DNA from: Sphingobacterium sp. UBA4616
GTDB taxonomy: Bacteria; Bacteroidota; Bacteroidia; Sphingobacteriales; Sphingobacteriaceae
DNA length: 64,000 bases
Direction of reading: 5' to 3'
NCBI GenBank assembly: GCA_002386525.1
Contig: DGIS01000022.1
Location: 186,001-250,000 of the forward strand
Of the stretch, positions 53,145 to 62,818 are shown piece after piece; position 1 is the first letter of the stretch; each line of letters begins with the position of its first letter. The notes beneath the pieces are model-generated. The model did no database searches. It was not told the origin of the DNA and saw only the letters and a list, made by a program, of their open reading frames with translations. Position numbers and translations under genes: made by a program.

Positions 53145-54995
53145 ATGATGAAGACAAAACTTATTCTTTTAATAGGAGCGCTGATCGGTTCTCTTGCTGT
53201 TTCAGGTCAACGCAAAATGGAGTTTTTGGATCGAGGAATGATCGGCCTAAAAACGACCGATAATTCTGTTTTCTTAAGCTGGCGTTTGCTTGGTACTGAC
53301 GATTTTGATACAGCCTTCGCAATTTATAGAAAGGAAAGGAATGGTCAGCTGAAAAAACTGAACCCTTCACCTTTAGTGAAGGGAACTAACTTCGTGGACG
53401 ATCATATCGATTTGAATCAAGATGTAACGTATATTCTCAATATAGTCGCTGGAGGAAAAGAGAAAGAAGTGGCTAAACTGACCTTACCAAAAGATCAAAA
53501 AGTACAGCAATACTTGGATATTCCTTTACGCACTCCTAAAGGCTATATGCCTGGGGATGTTTCCGTCGGCGATTTGGATGGTGATGGGACGTATGAACTT
53601 ATTGTTCATCAGACTGGTGTTGGACACGACAATGCGCACAATGGCATAACTTCCGAACCTATATTGCAAGCATACAAACTGGACGGTACTTTTTTATGGG
53701 AAATTAATTTAGGTAAAAATATCCGTGAAGGGGCACATTACACCCAATTTATGGTTTATGACCTCGATAGTGATGGCCGTGCGGAGTTAGTCTGTAAAAC
53801 GGCCGACGGTACTAAAGATGGACTGGGAAATGTTATTGGTGATGCACAGGCCGATTGGCGTGATACCGTATTAAATTCGCAGACAGTTGGTCGTATATTG
53901 AAAGGTCCTGAATACTTAACGGTATTTGATGGATTGACGGGAAAAGCCCTGAGTACGGTTGATTATCTGCCACAACGTGGAGAGCTAAGTTCATGGGGGG
54001 ATACCAATGCCAATCGCAGTGATCGATTTTTAGCTTGTGTAGCCTATTTGGATGGCGTAAACCCGAGTGTTGTCATGACGAGAGGATATTACGAACGTAC
54101 GGCCTTGGCAGCATGGGATTTTAAAGATAAAAAACTGATAAGCCGTTGGGTATTCGACAGCAAAGTTCGTAAAGATCCTTATTCTGGTCAGGGATATCAC
54201 AATCTCACGGTTGCGGATGTAGACCAAGATGGCAAAGATGAAATTGTCTTTGGTTCGATGGTTATTGATGATCATGGAAAAGGTCTATATAGTACAGGGC
54301 TTGGGCATGGTGATGCTTTGCATGTCAGTGATTTGGATCCGGATAGACCCGGCCTAGAGATTTTTGGAATCCATGAACTGAAAGGTGGGCGGAAAGGGAC
54401 TGGTGTGGCTTTATTGGATGCCAAAACCGGGGCAATTTTGTTTAAAAGTGCAATAGACCAAGATATTCCTCGCGGTGTTGCTGCAAATATAGATCCCGAT
54501 CATAAAGGGGCGTATCTGTGGTGGCTGGGATCTAGAGATATGTACGATACCAAAGGTAATCGTGTAGGACCGGCTCCGAGATCGACCAATTTTCTGATTT
54601 GGTGGGATGCTGATTTGAGCCGTGAACTTTTAAACAGCAACTATATTGAAAAATATAAAAATGGAAAAACAGAACGAATCTTTACGGCGGTGGGAGCATC
54701 ATCGATTAATGGAACTAAAAGTACGCCCAACCTGAGCGCGGATATCTTCGGTGATTGGCGGGAAGAATTGATCCTACGTTCAGATGATAATCAATATCTG
54801 CGTATCTATACAACAACGATCCCGACGGAAAAGCGTGTTTATACACTCATGCATGATCCACAATATCGCTTGAGTATAGCATGGCAGAATGTAGCCTATA
54901 ATCAACCGCCACATACGGGGTATTACCTTGGTGTAAGTATGGATCGTCCGGTCAAACCGAATATTCAGTTGGTGAAGCCTGCCCGCACAAAATAG
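53145..54995 (+). CDS. PL11 rhamnogalacturonan lyase, exported
   Basis: The 616-residue protein has a signal ending near 'AVSGQ' and the PL11 beta-propeller: 'RKMEFLDRGMIGL' at the start, calcium-binding Asp-rich loops ('VGDLDGDGTYELIV', 'YDLDSDGRAELVCKTADGT', 'VADVDQDGKDEIVFG') and the family's 'SPNLSADIFGDWREELI'-like segment as 'LSADIFGDWREEL'. It cleaves the Rha-GalA backbone of rhamnogalacturonan-I by beta-elimination, giving unsaturated ends for the GH105 downstream. It is the most direct evidence for RG-I as a target. Confidence 0.95.
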   Translation: MMKTKLILLIGALIGSLAVSGQRKMEFLDRGMIGLKTTDNSVFLSWRLLGTDDFDTAFAIYRKERNGQLKKLNPSPLVKGTNFVDDHIDLNQDVTYILNIVAGGKEKEVAKLTLPKDQKVQQYLDIPLRTPKGYMPGDVSVGDLDGDGTYELIVHQTGVGHDNAHNGITSEPILQAYKLDGTFLWEINLGKNIREGAHYTQFMVYDLDSDGRAELVCKTADGTKDGLGNVIGDAQADWRDTVLNSQTVGRILKGPEYLTVFDGLTGKALSTVDYLPQRGELSSWGDTNANRSDRFLACVAYLDGVNPSVVMTRGYYERTALAAWDFKDKKLISRWVFDSKVRKDPYSGQGYHNLTVADVDQDGKDEIVFGSMVIDDHGKGLYSTGLGHGDALHVSDLDPDRPGLEIFGIHELKGGRKGTGVALLDAKTGAILFKSAIDQDIPRGVAANIDPDHKGAYLWWLGSRDMYDTKGNRVGPAPRSTNFLIWWDADLSRELLNSNYIEKYKNGKTERIFTAVGASSINGTKSTPNLSADIFGDWREELILRSDDNQYLRIYTTTIPTEKRVYTLMHDPQYRLSIAWQNVAYNQPPHTGYYLGVSMDRPVKPNIQLVKPARTK

Positions 54996-55052
54996 AAATT
55001 TAGACGCGTACGATTGGAATTGTTTGATTAAAAAAAATAGATAAGTTAGCAA

Positions 55053-55823
55053 ATGAAGCATACAATAAAATGGATAGGGATGGCATTGGTAGCGGTTGTT
55101 TTAATATCCTTTGCAAAGCAGCAAAATAGACCCACGATTTATCTTATCGGTGATTCGACAGTTAAGAACAGCAATAAGGAATATTGGGGCTGGGGTACCT
55201 TGCTTCCTGAATTACTGGATACGACACGAGTCCGTGTGGACAATCATGCGATGGCGGGTCGGAGTACACGTACATTTGTTAAAGAGGGAAGATGGAGAAA
55301 AGTTGATTCTTTGTTCAAGCCTGGAGATTTTTTATTGATTCAGTTTGGTCATAACGAGGGAAGTAAACCTGATACCAGCAAACAAGGCTATCGAGGTGTG
55401 CTAAGGGGTATCGGTAAAGATTCTGTTGTTTTAGATTGGGGAAATGGGAAGAGGGAAACCGTGCACACTTATGGTGAAAACCTGCGTCTCTTTGTAATTG
55501 GAGCAAAGAAAAAGGGGGTAACACCGATTTTGTTATCCATGATTCCGCGCAACCAATGGGATGATCAAGGTAAAGTGAAGCGGGCCGACAAAGACTTTGG
55601 CTTGTGGGCTAAGCAGATTGCCGAAGAACAAGGCGTTCCTTTTCTGGATCTGAATAGTATTACCGCAGATAAATATGATCGCCTTGGACCAGAACTGGTA
55701 AAAACCAGTTTTTTTCCCGGTGACCATACACATACGAATAAAGACGGAGCGCGAGAAAATGCATGGTCTGTTATCGAAGGATTCCGTAGGATTAAAAGTC
55801 AGTTAGTACAATATATTAAATAG
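55053..55823 (+). CDS. CE12 rhamnogalacturonan acetylesterase
   Basis: This 256-residue SGNH esterase has a short hydrophobic N-terminus, possibly a signal anchor. Catalytic blocks are 'IYLIGDSTVKN' (Ser in GDST), 'HAMAGRSTRTF', 'IQFGHNEG' and 'PGDHTHTNKDGA' (Asp/His). It removes acetyl groups from rhamnogalacturonan so that the lyase and hydrolases can act. It is a tandem paralogue of the next gene, 8 bases downstream. Confidence 0.93.
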   Translation: MKHTIKWIGMALVAVVLISFAKQQNRPTIYLIGDSTVKNSNKEYWGWGTLLPELLDTTRVRVDNHAMAGRSTRTFVKEGRWRKVDSLFKPGDFLLIQFGHNEGSKPDTSKQGYRGVLRGIGKDSVVLDWGNGKRETVHTYGENLRLFVIGAKKKGVTPILLSMIPRNQWDDQGKVKRADKDFGLWAKQIAEEQGVPFLDLNSITADKYDRLGPELVKTSFFPGDHTHTNKDGARENAWSVIEGFRRIKSQLVQYIK

Positions 55824-55831
55824 TAACGAAG

Positions 55832-56611
55832 ATGAAATTGAAATTGTTGCCTTGGGCTGCGGTCCTTTTCGCTGTAATTAGCATGTCTTTTTTGGAAAAG
55901 CAGCACAAACCGAACTTGTTTATTATTGGTGACTCTACAGTAAAAAACGGACAGGGAAATGGCTCGAACGGACAGTGGGGCTGGGGAAGTTTTATAGGGG
56001 AGTATTTTAAATCCGATAAAATTAATGTCAAGAATCGTGCACTCGGGGGAACAAGCACAAGAACATTTTATAATAATCCAAAACTCTGGCAAAAAGTACT
56101 GGATAGCATTCAGCCTGGTGACTTTGTACTTATCCAGTTTGGGCATAATGATTCAAGTCCCATTGTGGACACGTTACGCGCTCGAGGAACGATAAAGGGA
56201 AATGGTGATGATTACCAAGAAGTGTATAATCCATTGCTGAAACAGCATGAAGTAGTCTATAGCTATGGTTTTTACTTGCGTAGGTTTGTAAAGAATATTC
56301 AGGATAAGGGAGCGATAGCAATTATCTGTTCACCCATTCCACGCAATGCTTGGGATGGAAATCAGGTTCGTAAATCGGATTATGCAATATGGGCTGAGGA
56401 AGCTGCCCAGCAGAGTGGTGCTTTCTTTATACCATTGCAGGATCTCGTGATTGCCCAGTATGAAACATTGGGAAAAAAGAAAGTAGAAACGGAATTTTTT
56501 GATCCTAAAGATGCGACCCATACAATAAAAGCCGGTGCTTTGCTGAATGCTAAACTCGTTGCTGAGCAATTGAAAAAACAAACCAAAATCGGATTAAAGA
56601 AATTTATGTAG
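55832..56611 (+). CDS. CE12 rhamnogalacturonan acetylesterase, second copy
   Basis: The 259-residue protein has the same blocks as its neighbour: 'LFIIGDSTVKNGQG', 'LGGTSTRTFYN', 'IQFGHNDSS' and 'DATHTIKAGA'. The copies differ clearly outside these motifs, so the duplication is old and the enzymes may act on different acetyl positions or chain contexts. A hydrophobic N-terminus suggests export. The stop is followed 1 base later by the sulfatase start. Confidence 0.93.
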   Translation: MKLKLLPWAAVLFAVISMSFLEKQHKPNLFIIGDSTVKNGQGNGSNGQWGWGSFIGEYFKSDKINVKNRALGGTSTRTFYNNPKLWQKVLDSIQPGDFVLIQFGHNDSSPIVDTLRARGTIKGNGDDYQEVYNPLLKQHEVVYSYGFYLRRFVKNIQDKGAIAIICSPIPRNAWDGNQVRKSDYAIWAEEAAQQSGAFFIPLQDLVIAQYETLGKKKVETEFFDPKDATHTIKAGALLNAKLVAEQLKKQTKIGLKKFM

Positions 56612-56612
56612 T

Positions 56613-58223
56613 ATGAAGAAATCTACCTTTCCTGTGGCGATCTTTTTTCTGTTGACACTACTTAAAGTGCATGCACAGCAACGGCCCAATATTGTGTTGA
56701 TTCTGGCCGATGATATGGGCTATTCCGATTTGGGTTGCTTTGGTTCTGAAATTCAGACTCCAAATCTGGATAAAATGGCAAAGGAAGGGATTAAGATGAC
56801 TAATTTTTATAATGCTTCGCGTTGTTGTCCATCGCGTGCTTCCCTATTGACCGGATTATATCCGCATCAGGCGGGAGTCGGCGATATGATGAACAAGCGT
56901 CCTTTTCCAGCCTATCAGGGTTATTTGAACAGAAATTCGGTCACATTGGCCGAACTATTGAAAAGCGCAGGTTATGGAACCTATATGGCTGGGAAGTGGC
57001 ATGTTGGACAGGAAAAGGAAAATTGGCCCCGGCAGCGTGGATTTCAGCGCTACTATGGGCTAATTGATGGAGCAAACAGCTACTTTGAAAACCGGCCTTA
57101 TCGCCCCAATCAAACATTAACGATAGCCTTGGACAATGAGGCGATCGTTCCGCCAAAAGATTACTATAGCTCGGATGCCTATACAGATTATGCAATGACT
57201 TTCATTGGTGAGCATTTAGAAACTAAAAAAGAGAATCCTTTTTTTCTATACCTCGCTTTTCAGGCTCCCCACTGGCCTATACATGCCAAACCTCAGGATA
57301 TTGCAAAGTATCGGGGTAAATATATGGAAGGATGGGAGGCTATTCGTGAAAAGCGTTTTCAAAAACAGCAGCAGTTAGGGATATTGCCGCCTACGACCAA
57401 ATTGTCACCAATTGATACAACATTGCGAAATTGGAATGATTGCAGTTGGGAAGAAAAAGTCAAATGGGACGAAAAGATGGCTGTCTACGCGGCGATGGTA
57501 GACGAATTGGATCAGAATGTTGGCAGACTGGTTGATTTCCTCCGATCGAAGGGGCAATTGGACAACACTGTTTTTATCTTTCTCTCTGATAACGGCGCGA
57601 GTAATGAAACGATAAGCAATGCTGGATTTACGGCAGAAATTAGAGCGGCTAACGAATTTCCTGCCAGTCACCCACGCTCTTTTACAGCTTATGGAGTTGA
57701 AGGTGCTGCAGTGAGCAATACGCCTTTCAAAAAGTTCAAGCATTGGGAGTTTGAGGGTGGGAATGCCACCGGATTTATCGCTTATGGACCGAAATTCCTA
57801 CCAAGAGGGAAACAGTTTGATAGGCCAGCTCATTTGATCGATATCATGCCAACCTTAGCACAATGGTCAGGAGCAAGCTATCCTAAAACCTATGCAGGTA
57901 ATACGATTCAACCGATGGAAGGATTGTCCTTGCTTCCACTATGGACAGCACAAAATGGGGATGTTAATAGGGAAATTTGTTTTGAGCATGAGGGCAACAA
58001 AGCTGTGCGCAAAGGAAAATGGAAACTTGTGTCTTCCTATCCTGAACACAGCTGGTATCTGTATGATTTAGAAAACGATCGGAGCGAAACGGTAGACTTG
58101 TCCACCACTTTTCCGAAAATATATCATGAAATGATTCAGGTCTATGATAATTGGGCGAAAAGAGTCGGAGTGATACCATACGAACAACTTGTACAAAAAA
58201 AGGGAAATTCTCCTGATAAATAA
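56613..58223 (+). CDS. Formylglycine-dependent sulfatase (family S1), exported
   Basis: The 536-residue protein has a signal ending 'KVHAQ', the metal-site 'PNIVLILADDMGYSDLGCFG', and the sulfatase signature C-x-P-S-R at Cys71 ('SRCCPSRASLLTGLYPH'), where Cys71 must become formylglycine. 'GKWHVG' and 'FLSDNGASNE' complete the active site. It removes sulfate esters. Pectin is not normally sulfated, so its place between esterases and GH105 is notable. No sulfatase-maturing enzyme lies in this window. The family call is firm, the substrate unknown. Confidence 0.93.
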   Translation: MKKSTFPVAIFFLLTLLKVHAQQRPNIVLILADDMGYSDLGCFGSEIQTPNLDKMAKEGIKMTNFYNASRCCPSRASLLTGLYPHQAGVGDMMNKRPFPAYQGYLNRNSVTLAELLKSAGYGTYMAGKWHVGQEKENWPRQRGFQRYYGLIDGANSYFENRPYRPNQTLTIALDNEAIVPPKDYYSSDAYTDYAMTFIGEHLETKKENPFFLYLAFQAPHWPIHAKPQDIAKYRGKYMEGWEAIREKRFQKQQQLGILPPTTKLSPIDTTLRNWNDCSWEEKVKWDEKMAVYAAMVDELDQNVGRLVDFLRSKGQLDNTVFIFLSDNGASNETISNAGFTAEIRAANEFPASHPRSFTAYGVEGAAVSNTPFKKFKHWEFEGGNATGFIAYGPKFLPRGKQFDRPAHLIDIMPTLAQWSGASYPKTYAGNTIQPMEGLSLLPLWTAQNGDVNREICFEHEGNKAVRKGKWKLVSSYPEHSWYLYDLENDRSETVDLSTTFPKIYHEMIQVYDNWAKRVGVIPYEQLVQKKGNSPDK

Positions 58224-58242
58224 ATTATAAAGCAAACAAAGC

Positions 58243-59397
58243 ATGAAACTATTTAATATTTATACGGCCACTTTGATGATTGCGTTTTTCCTTTCAGCAT
58301 GTTCATCGACGAAGAAAGTTGTCGAACAGAAGCAGGAATTAACCGCTGTAGATGTACTTCAGTCGTTGCAGCTGACCAATCGTTATTTCATGAACAAATG
58401 GACAGACACCGGTAAACCGATCTATACCAACCGTTGGCGGCCGAGCAATATCTGGACCCGAGCCGTTTATTACGAAGGGCTCATGGCACTTTATCAGATT
58501 GATAAAAATAACGAATACTACAATTATGCTGTGGATTGGGGAAATAAACATGACTGGGGTATGCGCAACGGTTTGGAAACTCGAAATGCCGATGACCAAG
58601 CTTGTGGGCAGATCTACCTGGATCTCTATGAAATTGAAGCTAAGCCTGAGCGTATCCAAAAGATTAAAGCTAATATAGATTACATTATCAAATCTGGAAA
58701 AGTAGACGATTGGACCTGGATTGATGCCATACAAATGGCCATGCCAATTTATGCTAAACTGGGGGTAATGACGAAGGATCAAACTTACTTTGATTACATG
58801 TATAAAATGTATCATCATTCAAAAACGCAAGAAGGTGGAGGCCTGTATAATAAGGCGGATAAACTTTGGTGGCGCGATAAGGATTTTGTTCCTCCTTACA
58901 AGGAGCCGAATGGTGAGGATTGCTATTGGTCACGCGGCAATGGATGGGTTGTGGCAGCTTTGGTTAGGGTACTCTCTTTGATTCCGGAGAACGAAGCACA
59001 TCGTGCCGAGTACATGTCGGATTATAAAGCTATGATGGAAGCACTTGTTCCTATTCAAAGACCGGATGGATTCTGGAATGTCAGTCTACACGATCCGACT
59101 AATTTTGGTGGGCGTGAAACTTCAGGCACTGCACTGTTTGTCTATGGTATGGCCTGGGGCATCAATAATGGTTTCCTAGATGCTAAAATATATCGACCTG
59201 TTGTAGAAAAGGCGTGGAAAGCAATGACAGCAGAAGCGGTACACCCTTCTGGTTTTTTGGGCTATTTACAAGGAACGGGAAAGGAACCTAAGGATGGTCA
59301 GCCGGTCAGTTTTTCAAGTCAGCCGGATTTTGAAGATTACGGTTTGGGTTGTTTCTTATTAGGTGGAACAGAAGTCTATAAAATGTTGGCAAGATAA
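58243..59397 (+). CDS. GH105 unsaturated rhamnogalacturonyl hydrolase, lipoprotein
   Basis: The 384-residue (alpha/alpha)6 protein has a lipobox ('LSACSS', Cys20), so it is membrane-anchored. Family marks are 'RPSNIWTRAVYYEGLMALY', the catalytic-Asp segment 'WTWIDAIQMAMPIYAKLG', and 'YWSRGNGWVVAALVRVL'. It removes the unsaturated galacturonyl group that PL11 leaves at the non-reducing end. It follows the sulfatase by 19 bases. Confidence 0.94.
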   Translation: MKLFNIYTATLMIAFFLSACSSTKKVVEQKQELTAVDVLQSLQLTNRYFMNKWTDTGKPIYTNRWRPSNIWTRAVYYEGLMALYQIDKNNEYYNYAVDWGNKHDWGMRNGLETRNADDQACGQIYLDLYEIEAKPERIQKIKANIDYIIKSGKVDDWTWIDAIQMAMPIYAKLGVMTKDQTYFDYMYKMYHHSKTQEGGGLYNKADKLWWRDKDFVPPYKEPNGEDCYWSRGNGWVVAALVRVLSLIPENEAHRAEYMSDYKAMMEALVPIQRPDGFWNVSLHDPTNFGGRETSGTALFVYGMAWGINNGFLDAKIYRPVVEKAWKAMTAEAVHPSGFLGYLQGTGKEPKDGQPVSFSSQPDFEDYGLGCFLLGGTEVYKMLAR

Positions 59398-59472
59398 GTA
59401 CCCGCATACATCAGGTATTGGCTAATTAAGAATATTTGGCGATCATACAAAATAGTTCAGTACATAAACGAA

Positions 59473-59784
59473 ATGGAGAAAATAGCATTTAAAATGAAAT
59501 TGAAACCGGGCATGTCTGCGGAATACAAGCAGAGACATGATGCGATCTGGCCAGAATTAATAACCTTATTGCGCGAAAACGGGGTGTCTGATTATAGTAT
59601 TTTTTTGGATGAGGAGACGGATACTTTATTTGCGGTTCAGTATTTAGCAGGACATTCGTCACAAGAGCTGGGTAAGGAAGTTATTGTTCAGCAATGGTGG
59701 GATTATATGCATGATATCATGGACGTAAATCCCGACCACTCCCCAGTGTCGATAAATTTGAAAAAGGTGTTTCACATGGATTAG
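59473..59784 (+). CDS. rhaM: L-rhamnose mutarotase
   Basis: The 103-residue protein has the typical length of RhaM and the motifs 'MKLKPGMSAEYKQRHDAIWPEL' and 'QQWWDYMHDIM', with the conserved His in HDAIW. It interconverts alpha and beta anomers of L-rhamnose to feed the isomerase. It has no signal peptide. It is separated from the main rha operon by ~32 kb and sits directly before the second GH106, so it is probably co-expressed with rhamnose release. Confidence 0.95.
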   Translation: MEKIAFKMKLKPGMSAEYKQRHDAIWPELITLLRENGVSDYSIFLDEETDTLFAVQYLAGHSSQELGKEVIVQQWWDYMHDIMDVNPDHSPVSINLKKVFHMD

Positions 59785-59796
59785 GTTAATTTTAAC

Positions 59797-62538
59797 ATGA
59801 AGAAAATCTATATATCATTAGTGCTTGCCTGTAATCTTTTGGCTGTCGGTCGAACGATAGCGCAGGATCTATGGCCAGCAGTTACCAAAGAAATGAGACC
59901 TTGGACACGTTGGTGGTGGCTGGGTTCAGCTGTGGACCGGCCTAATCTCGAACGTGAATTAACCTTATTTAACAAAAGCGGATTTGGTGGCGTCGAGGTA
60001 ACACCGATTTATGGTGCTAAAGGATTTGAATCCAACTACCTGAACTTTCTTTCACCACAATGGATGAATATGTTAGGTGTAACAACGGATAAGGCCAATG
60101 CCTTGGGAATGGGGGTAGACATTAATTTGGGTACGGGGTGGCCATTCGGGGGACCTCAAATCAAAGAAAAGGATGCCGCTGCCAAATTAATCCTGGATGA
60201 ATTTGAACTGAAAAAAGGTGAAAGGATCACGTTTCCCCTAAAACCTAAGGATCCTAAACAGCATTATTTCTTTCTGCAGGCTTTACGGGCATTTAGAGCC
60301 GACAATAGTGAGATTAAACTGGATGATTATATTTCAAAGACCACTGGAACATGGGAAGCGCCTGCCGATATTCGTCTATTAGCGGTATTTTCTGGTAGAA
60401 CGGGGCAGAAAGTCAAACGTGCCGCACCGGGGGGAGCGGGGTATACGCTCGATCACCTTGGACAGCAATCTGTCCTATCTTATTTCAATAGATTTACCGA
60501 AGCTTTTCAGGATAAACCATTGCATGTGCGTGCTTTTTTTAACGATAGCTACGAAGTATATGGGGCAAATTGGACGGATGAGTTTTTGCAATCATTCGAA
60601 CGGATAAAAGGATACAAACTTCAAGATAACCTGCTAGATTTTGCGGGTAAAGGTAAGGATGAAGCTAAAACAGCAGGCCTTAAATCGGATTATCGTGAAG
60701 TTGTGAATGCACTGCTTGCCCAGAATTTCTTGATCCCATTTACGGATTTTGCCCATCGCTATCGTGCGATTTCAAAAAATCAAGCCCATGGATCTCCAGG
60801 AAATCTGATTGACTTGTATGCGGATACCGATATTGCGGAGTGTGAAACCTTTGGATCCAGCAGTTTCGATATTCCCGGATTAAGACGGGATACTGCTGAT
60901 ATCCGTAATGTGGACCCGGATCCCATGATGGCAAAATTTGCGACATCGGCGACAAATGTATACGGTAAAAAATATACTTCTTCGGAAACATTCACATGGC
61001 TTACGGAACATTTTAAAACCTCCTTGTCACAAACGAAACCTGAAGTCGAACAACTATTCCTCGCTGGGGTGAATCATGTATTCTATCACGGGACAACCTA
61101 TTCGCCGAAAAATGTACCTTTTCCGGGATGGTTGTTCTATGCTTCCGTTAATTTTGTTCCGCAAAACTCGTTCTGGGATCACCTTACTGGTTTGAATCAA
61201 TATATTACGCGTGTGCAATCCATCCTTCAATCCAGCCGGGCCGACAATGAACTGCTGGTATATTGGCCCATTTATGATATTTGGAATAATGCCAAAGGAA
61301 TGGATAAGGCACTAAAGGTTCATGATGTTGACGAATGGTTACATCCAACGCAATTTTATAAACAAAGTGTTCAGCTGCAGAAACGGGGGTATAGCTTTGA
61401 TTTTGCAACTGATAAAATTTTGGCGGGAACTACAGTAAACGACGGAAAATTACAAACATCAAAGGATGCGATCCCGTATCGAGCAATTTATATACCTGCC
61501 TGTCATTATTTTTCAGAAGTGACCCTGCAGAAAATTCTGGAAATGGCCAACCAGGGAGCAACTATTATTTTCCAAAAATTACCACTGACCGTGCCTGGCT
61601 ACGGCCAATTAGAACAACGCCGCACGCTGTTCAATAAATTAATTGCATCACTAGGGTTCGATAAACATAAGGCTAATCAGTATACAGCATTTGGAAAAGG
61701 AAAAATCTATTTGACTACAGATATTAATTCAGCCCTGGAAACCGAACAGATATTACCTGAACGGATTAATCAAACCGGGCTAAAGTTTTCAAGAAGAGTT
61801 GCCGGTAAGGATACCTATTATTATTTAGTCAATCACAGCGGACAGACCGTGGATCGCCATATCGCGCTGAATGTACAAGCGAAATATTATTCTTTATTGG
61901 ATCCCCAGACTGGGCGGACCTATCAGTTGCCATCATCTGATGGAAAGATACGGGTGCAGATTCCATCGGGTTATTCCTGGATTGTCTTGGCCTCGGAGCA
62001 ACAAGCCAGCGAACCTTTCCGCTATCAGGATGAGTTACACCAAGTGGCTCAATTGGACCGCGACTGGAAAGTGAATTTTATTGCCGGAGGACCTGTTTTA
62101 CCAAAGGCTAAAAAGCTTGATCAGCTCTCTTCGTGGACCGAATGGGGCGATAAAGATGCTGTTAATTTTTCGGGTACAGCAAACTACGAGAAAACATTCT
62201 CTATCCATAAAGACTTGTCAAAATCATATCTACTCAAGCTTGGGCGTGTTGCGGAAAGTGCCAGAGTGTATATTAACGGAAAGGACGCCGGTGTGTTATG
62301 GTCAATTCCTTTTCAACAGGATATTACCCCATTATTGGTAAATGGCGAAAACAAGATTCGTATTGAAGTCGCCAACTTAATGGCCAACCGTATGAGCTAT
62401 CTAGACCGCAAAAAAGTTACCTGGCGTAATTATCACGAAATCAATTTCGTCAATATCAATTATAAAGATTTTGATGCCAGTAACTGGGCGCCCATGGAAA
62501 GTGGGCTGATTGGGCCAGTGACCATTTGGAGTTATTAA
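59797..62538 (+). CDS. GH106 alpha-L-rhamnosidase, second copy
   Basis: The 913-residue exported protein (signal ending 'GRTIAQ') has the GH106 start 'MRPWTRWWWLGSAVDRPNLERELTLFNKSGFGGVEVTPIYG', the 'NLGTGWPFGGPQI' segment and a C-terminal galactose-binding-like domain ('YINGKDAGVLWSIPFQQDITP'). It is about 220 residues shorter than the GH106 at 11569 and lacks the discoidin-like insert, so the two probably cut different rhamnose linkages. It closes block E. Confidence 0.92.
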   Translation: MKKIYISLVLACNLLAVGRTIAQDLWPAVTKEMRPWTRWWWLGSAVDRPNLERELTLFNKSGFGGVEVTPIYGAKGFESNYLNFLSPQWMNMLGVTTDKANALGMGVDINLGTGWPFGGPQIKEKDAAAKLILDEFELKKGERITFPLKPKDPKQHYFFLQALRAFRADNSEIKLDDYISKTTGTWEAPADIRLLAVFSGRTGQKVKRAAPGGAGYTLDHLGQQSVLSYFNRFTEAFQDKPLHVRAFFNDSYEVYGANWTDEFLQSFERIKGYKLQDNLLDFAGKGKDEAKTAGLKSDYREVVNALLAQNFLIPFTDFAHRYRAISKNQAHGSPGNLIDLYADTDIAECETFGSSSFDIPGLRRDTADIRNVDPDPMMAKFATSATNVYGKKYTSSETFTWLTEHFKTSLSQTKPEVEQLFLAGVNHVFYHGTTYSPKNVPFPGWLFYASVNFVPQNSFWDHLTGLNQYITRVQSILQSSRADNELLVYWPIYDIWNNAKGMDKALKVHDVDEWLHPTQFYKQSVQLQKRGYSFDFATDKILAGTTVNDGKLQTSKDAIPYRAIYIPACHYFSEVTLQKILEMANQGATIIFQKLPLTVPGYGQLEQRRTLFNKLIASLGFDKHKANQYTAFGKGKIYLTTDINSALETEQILPERINQTGLKFSRRVAGKDTYYYLVNHSGQTVDRHIALNVQAKYYSLLDPQTGRTYQLPSSDGKIRVQIPSGYSWIVLASEQQASEPFRYQDELHQVAQLDRDWKVNFIAGGPVLPKAKKLDQLSSWTEWGDKDAVNFSGTANYEKTFSIHKDLSKSYLLKLGRVAESARVYINGKDAGVLWSIPFQQDITPLLVNGENKIRIEVANLMANRMSYLDRKKVTWRNYHEINFVNINYKDFDASNWAPMESGLIGPVTIWSY

Positions 62539-62673
62539 ATGAGAAACGATTGGATGTGTTCGTGCGAGCTTGTCTTTATCTGATTGATTTTTTGCGAGCA
62601 TAAAAAGTGGTCAGTAGCTTTCGTGCGCATGGAAAGAGAAAAAGTTGTTACATTAATAGGCCTGTATAACTAT

Positions 62674-62700
62674 AAAAAGCCCCTTAAATGGGGCTTTTTG
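62674..62700 (+). terminator. Rho-independent terminator after block E
   Basis: A perfect 10-bp stem (62674-62683 with 62690-62699) with loop TTAAAT has its T-run within the 3' arm. It lies 136 bases after the GH106 stop. Confidence 0.85.
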
Positions 62701-62818
62701 CTTTCTAAAATAAACGGAGATACCTGCGAACCTGTAAGTTCAGGATAGTTAGTTTAAAGGGATGCTATAACTTCCTGTTACCAATATAAATCACAAGTAA
62801 CAATTTAAACTTCAACCC

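Noticed and set aside
62734..62745. 12-mer GTAAGTTCAGGA shared with 48107-48118
   Set aside because: Identical 12-mers are expected by chance many times in 64 kb, and the surrounding sequence does not match.
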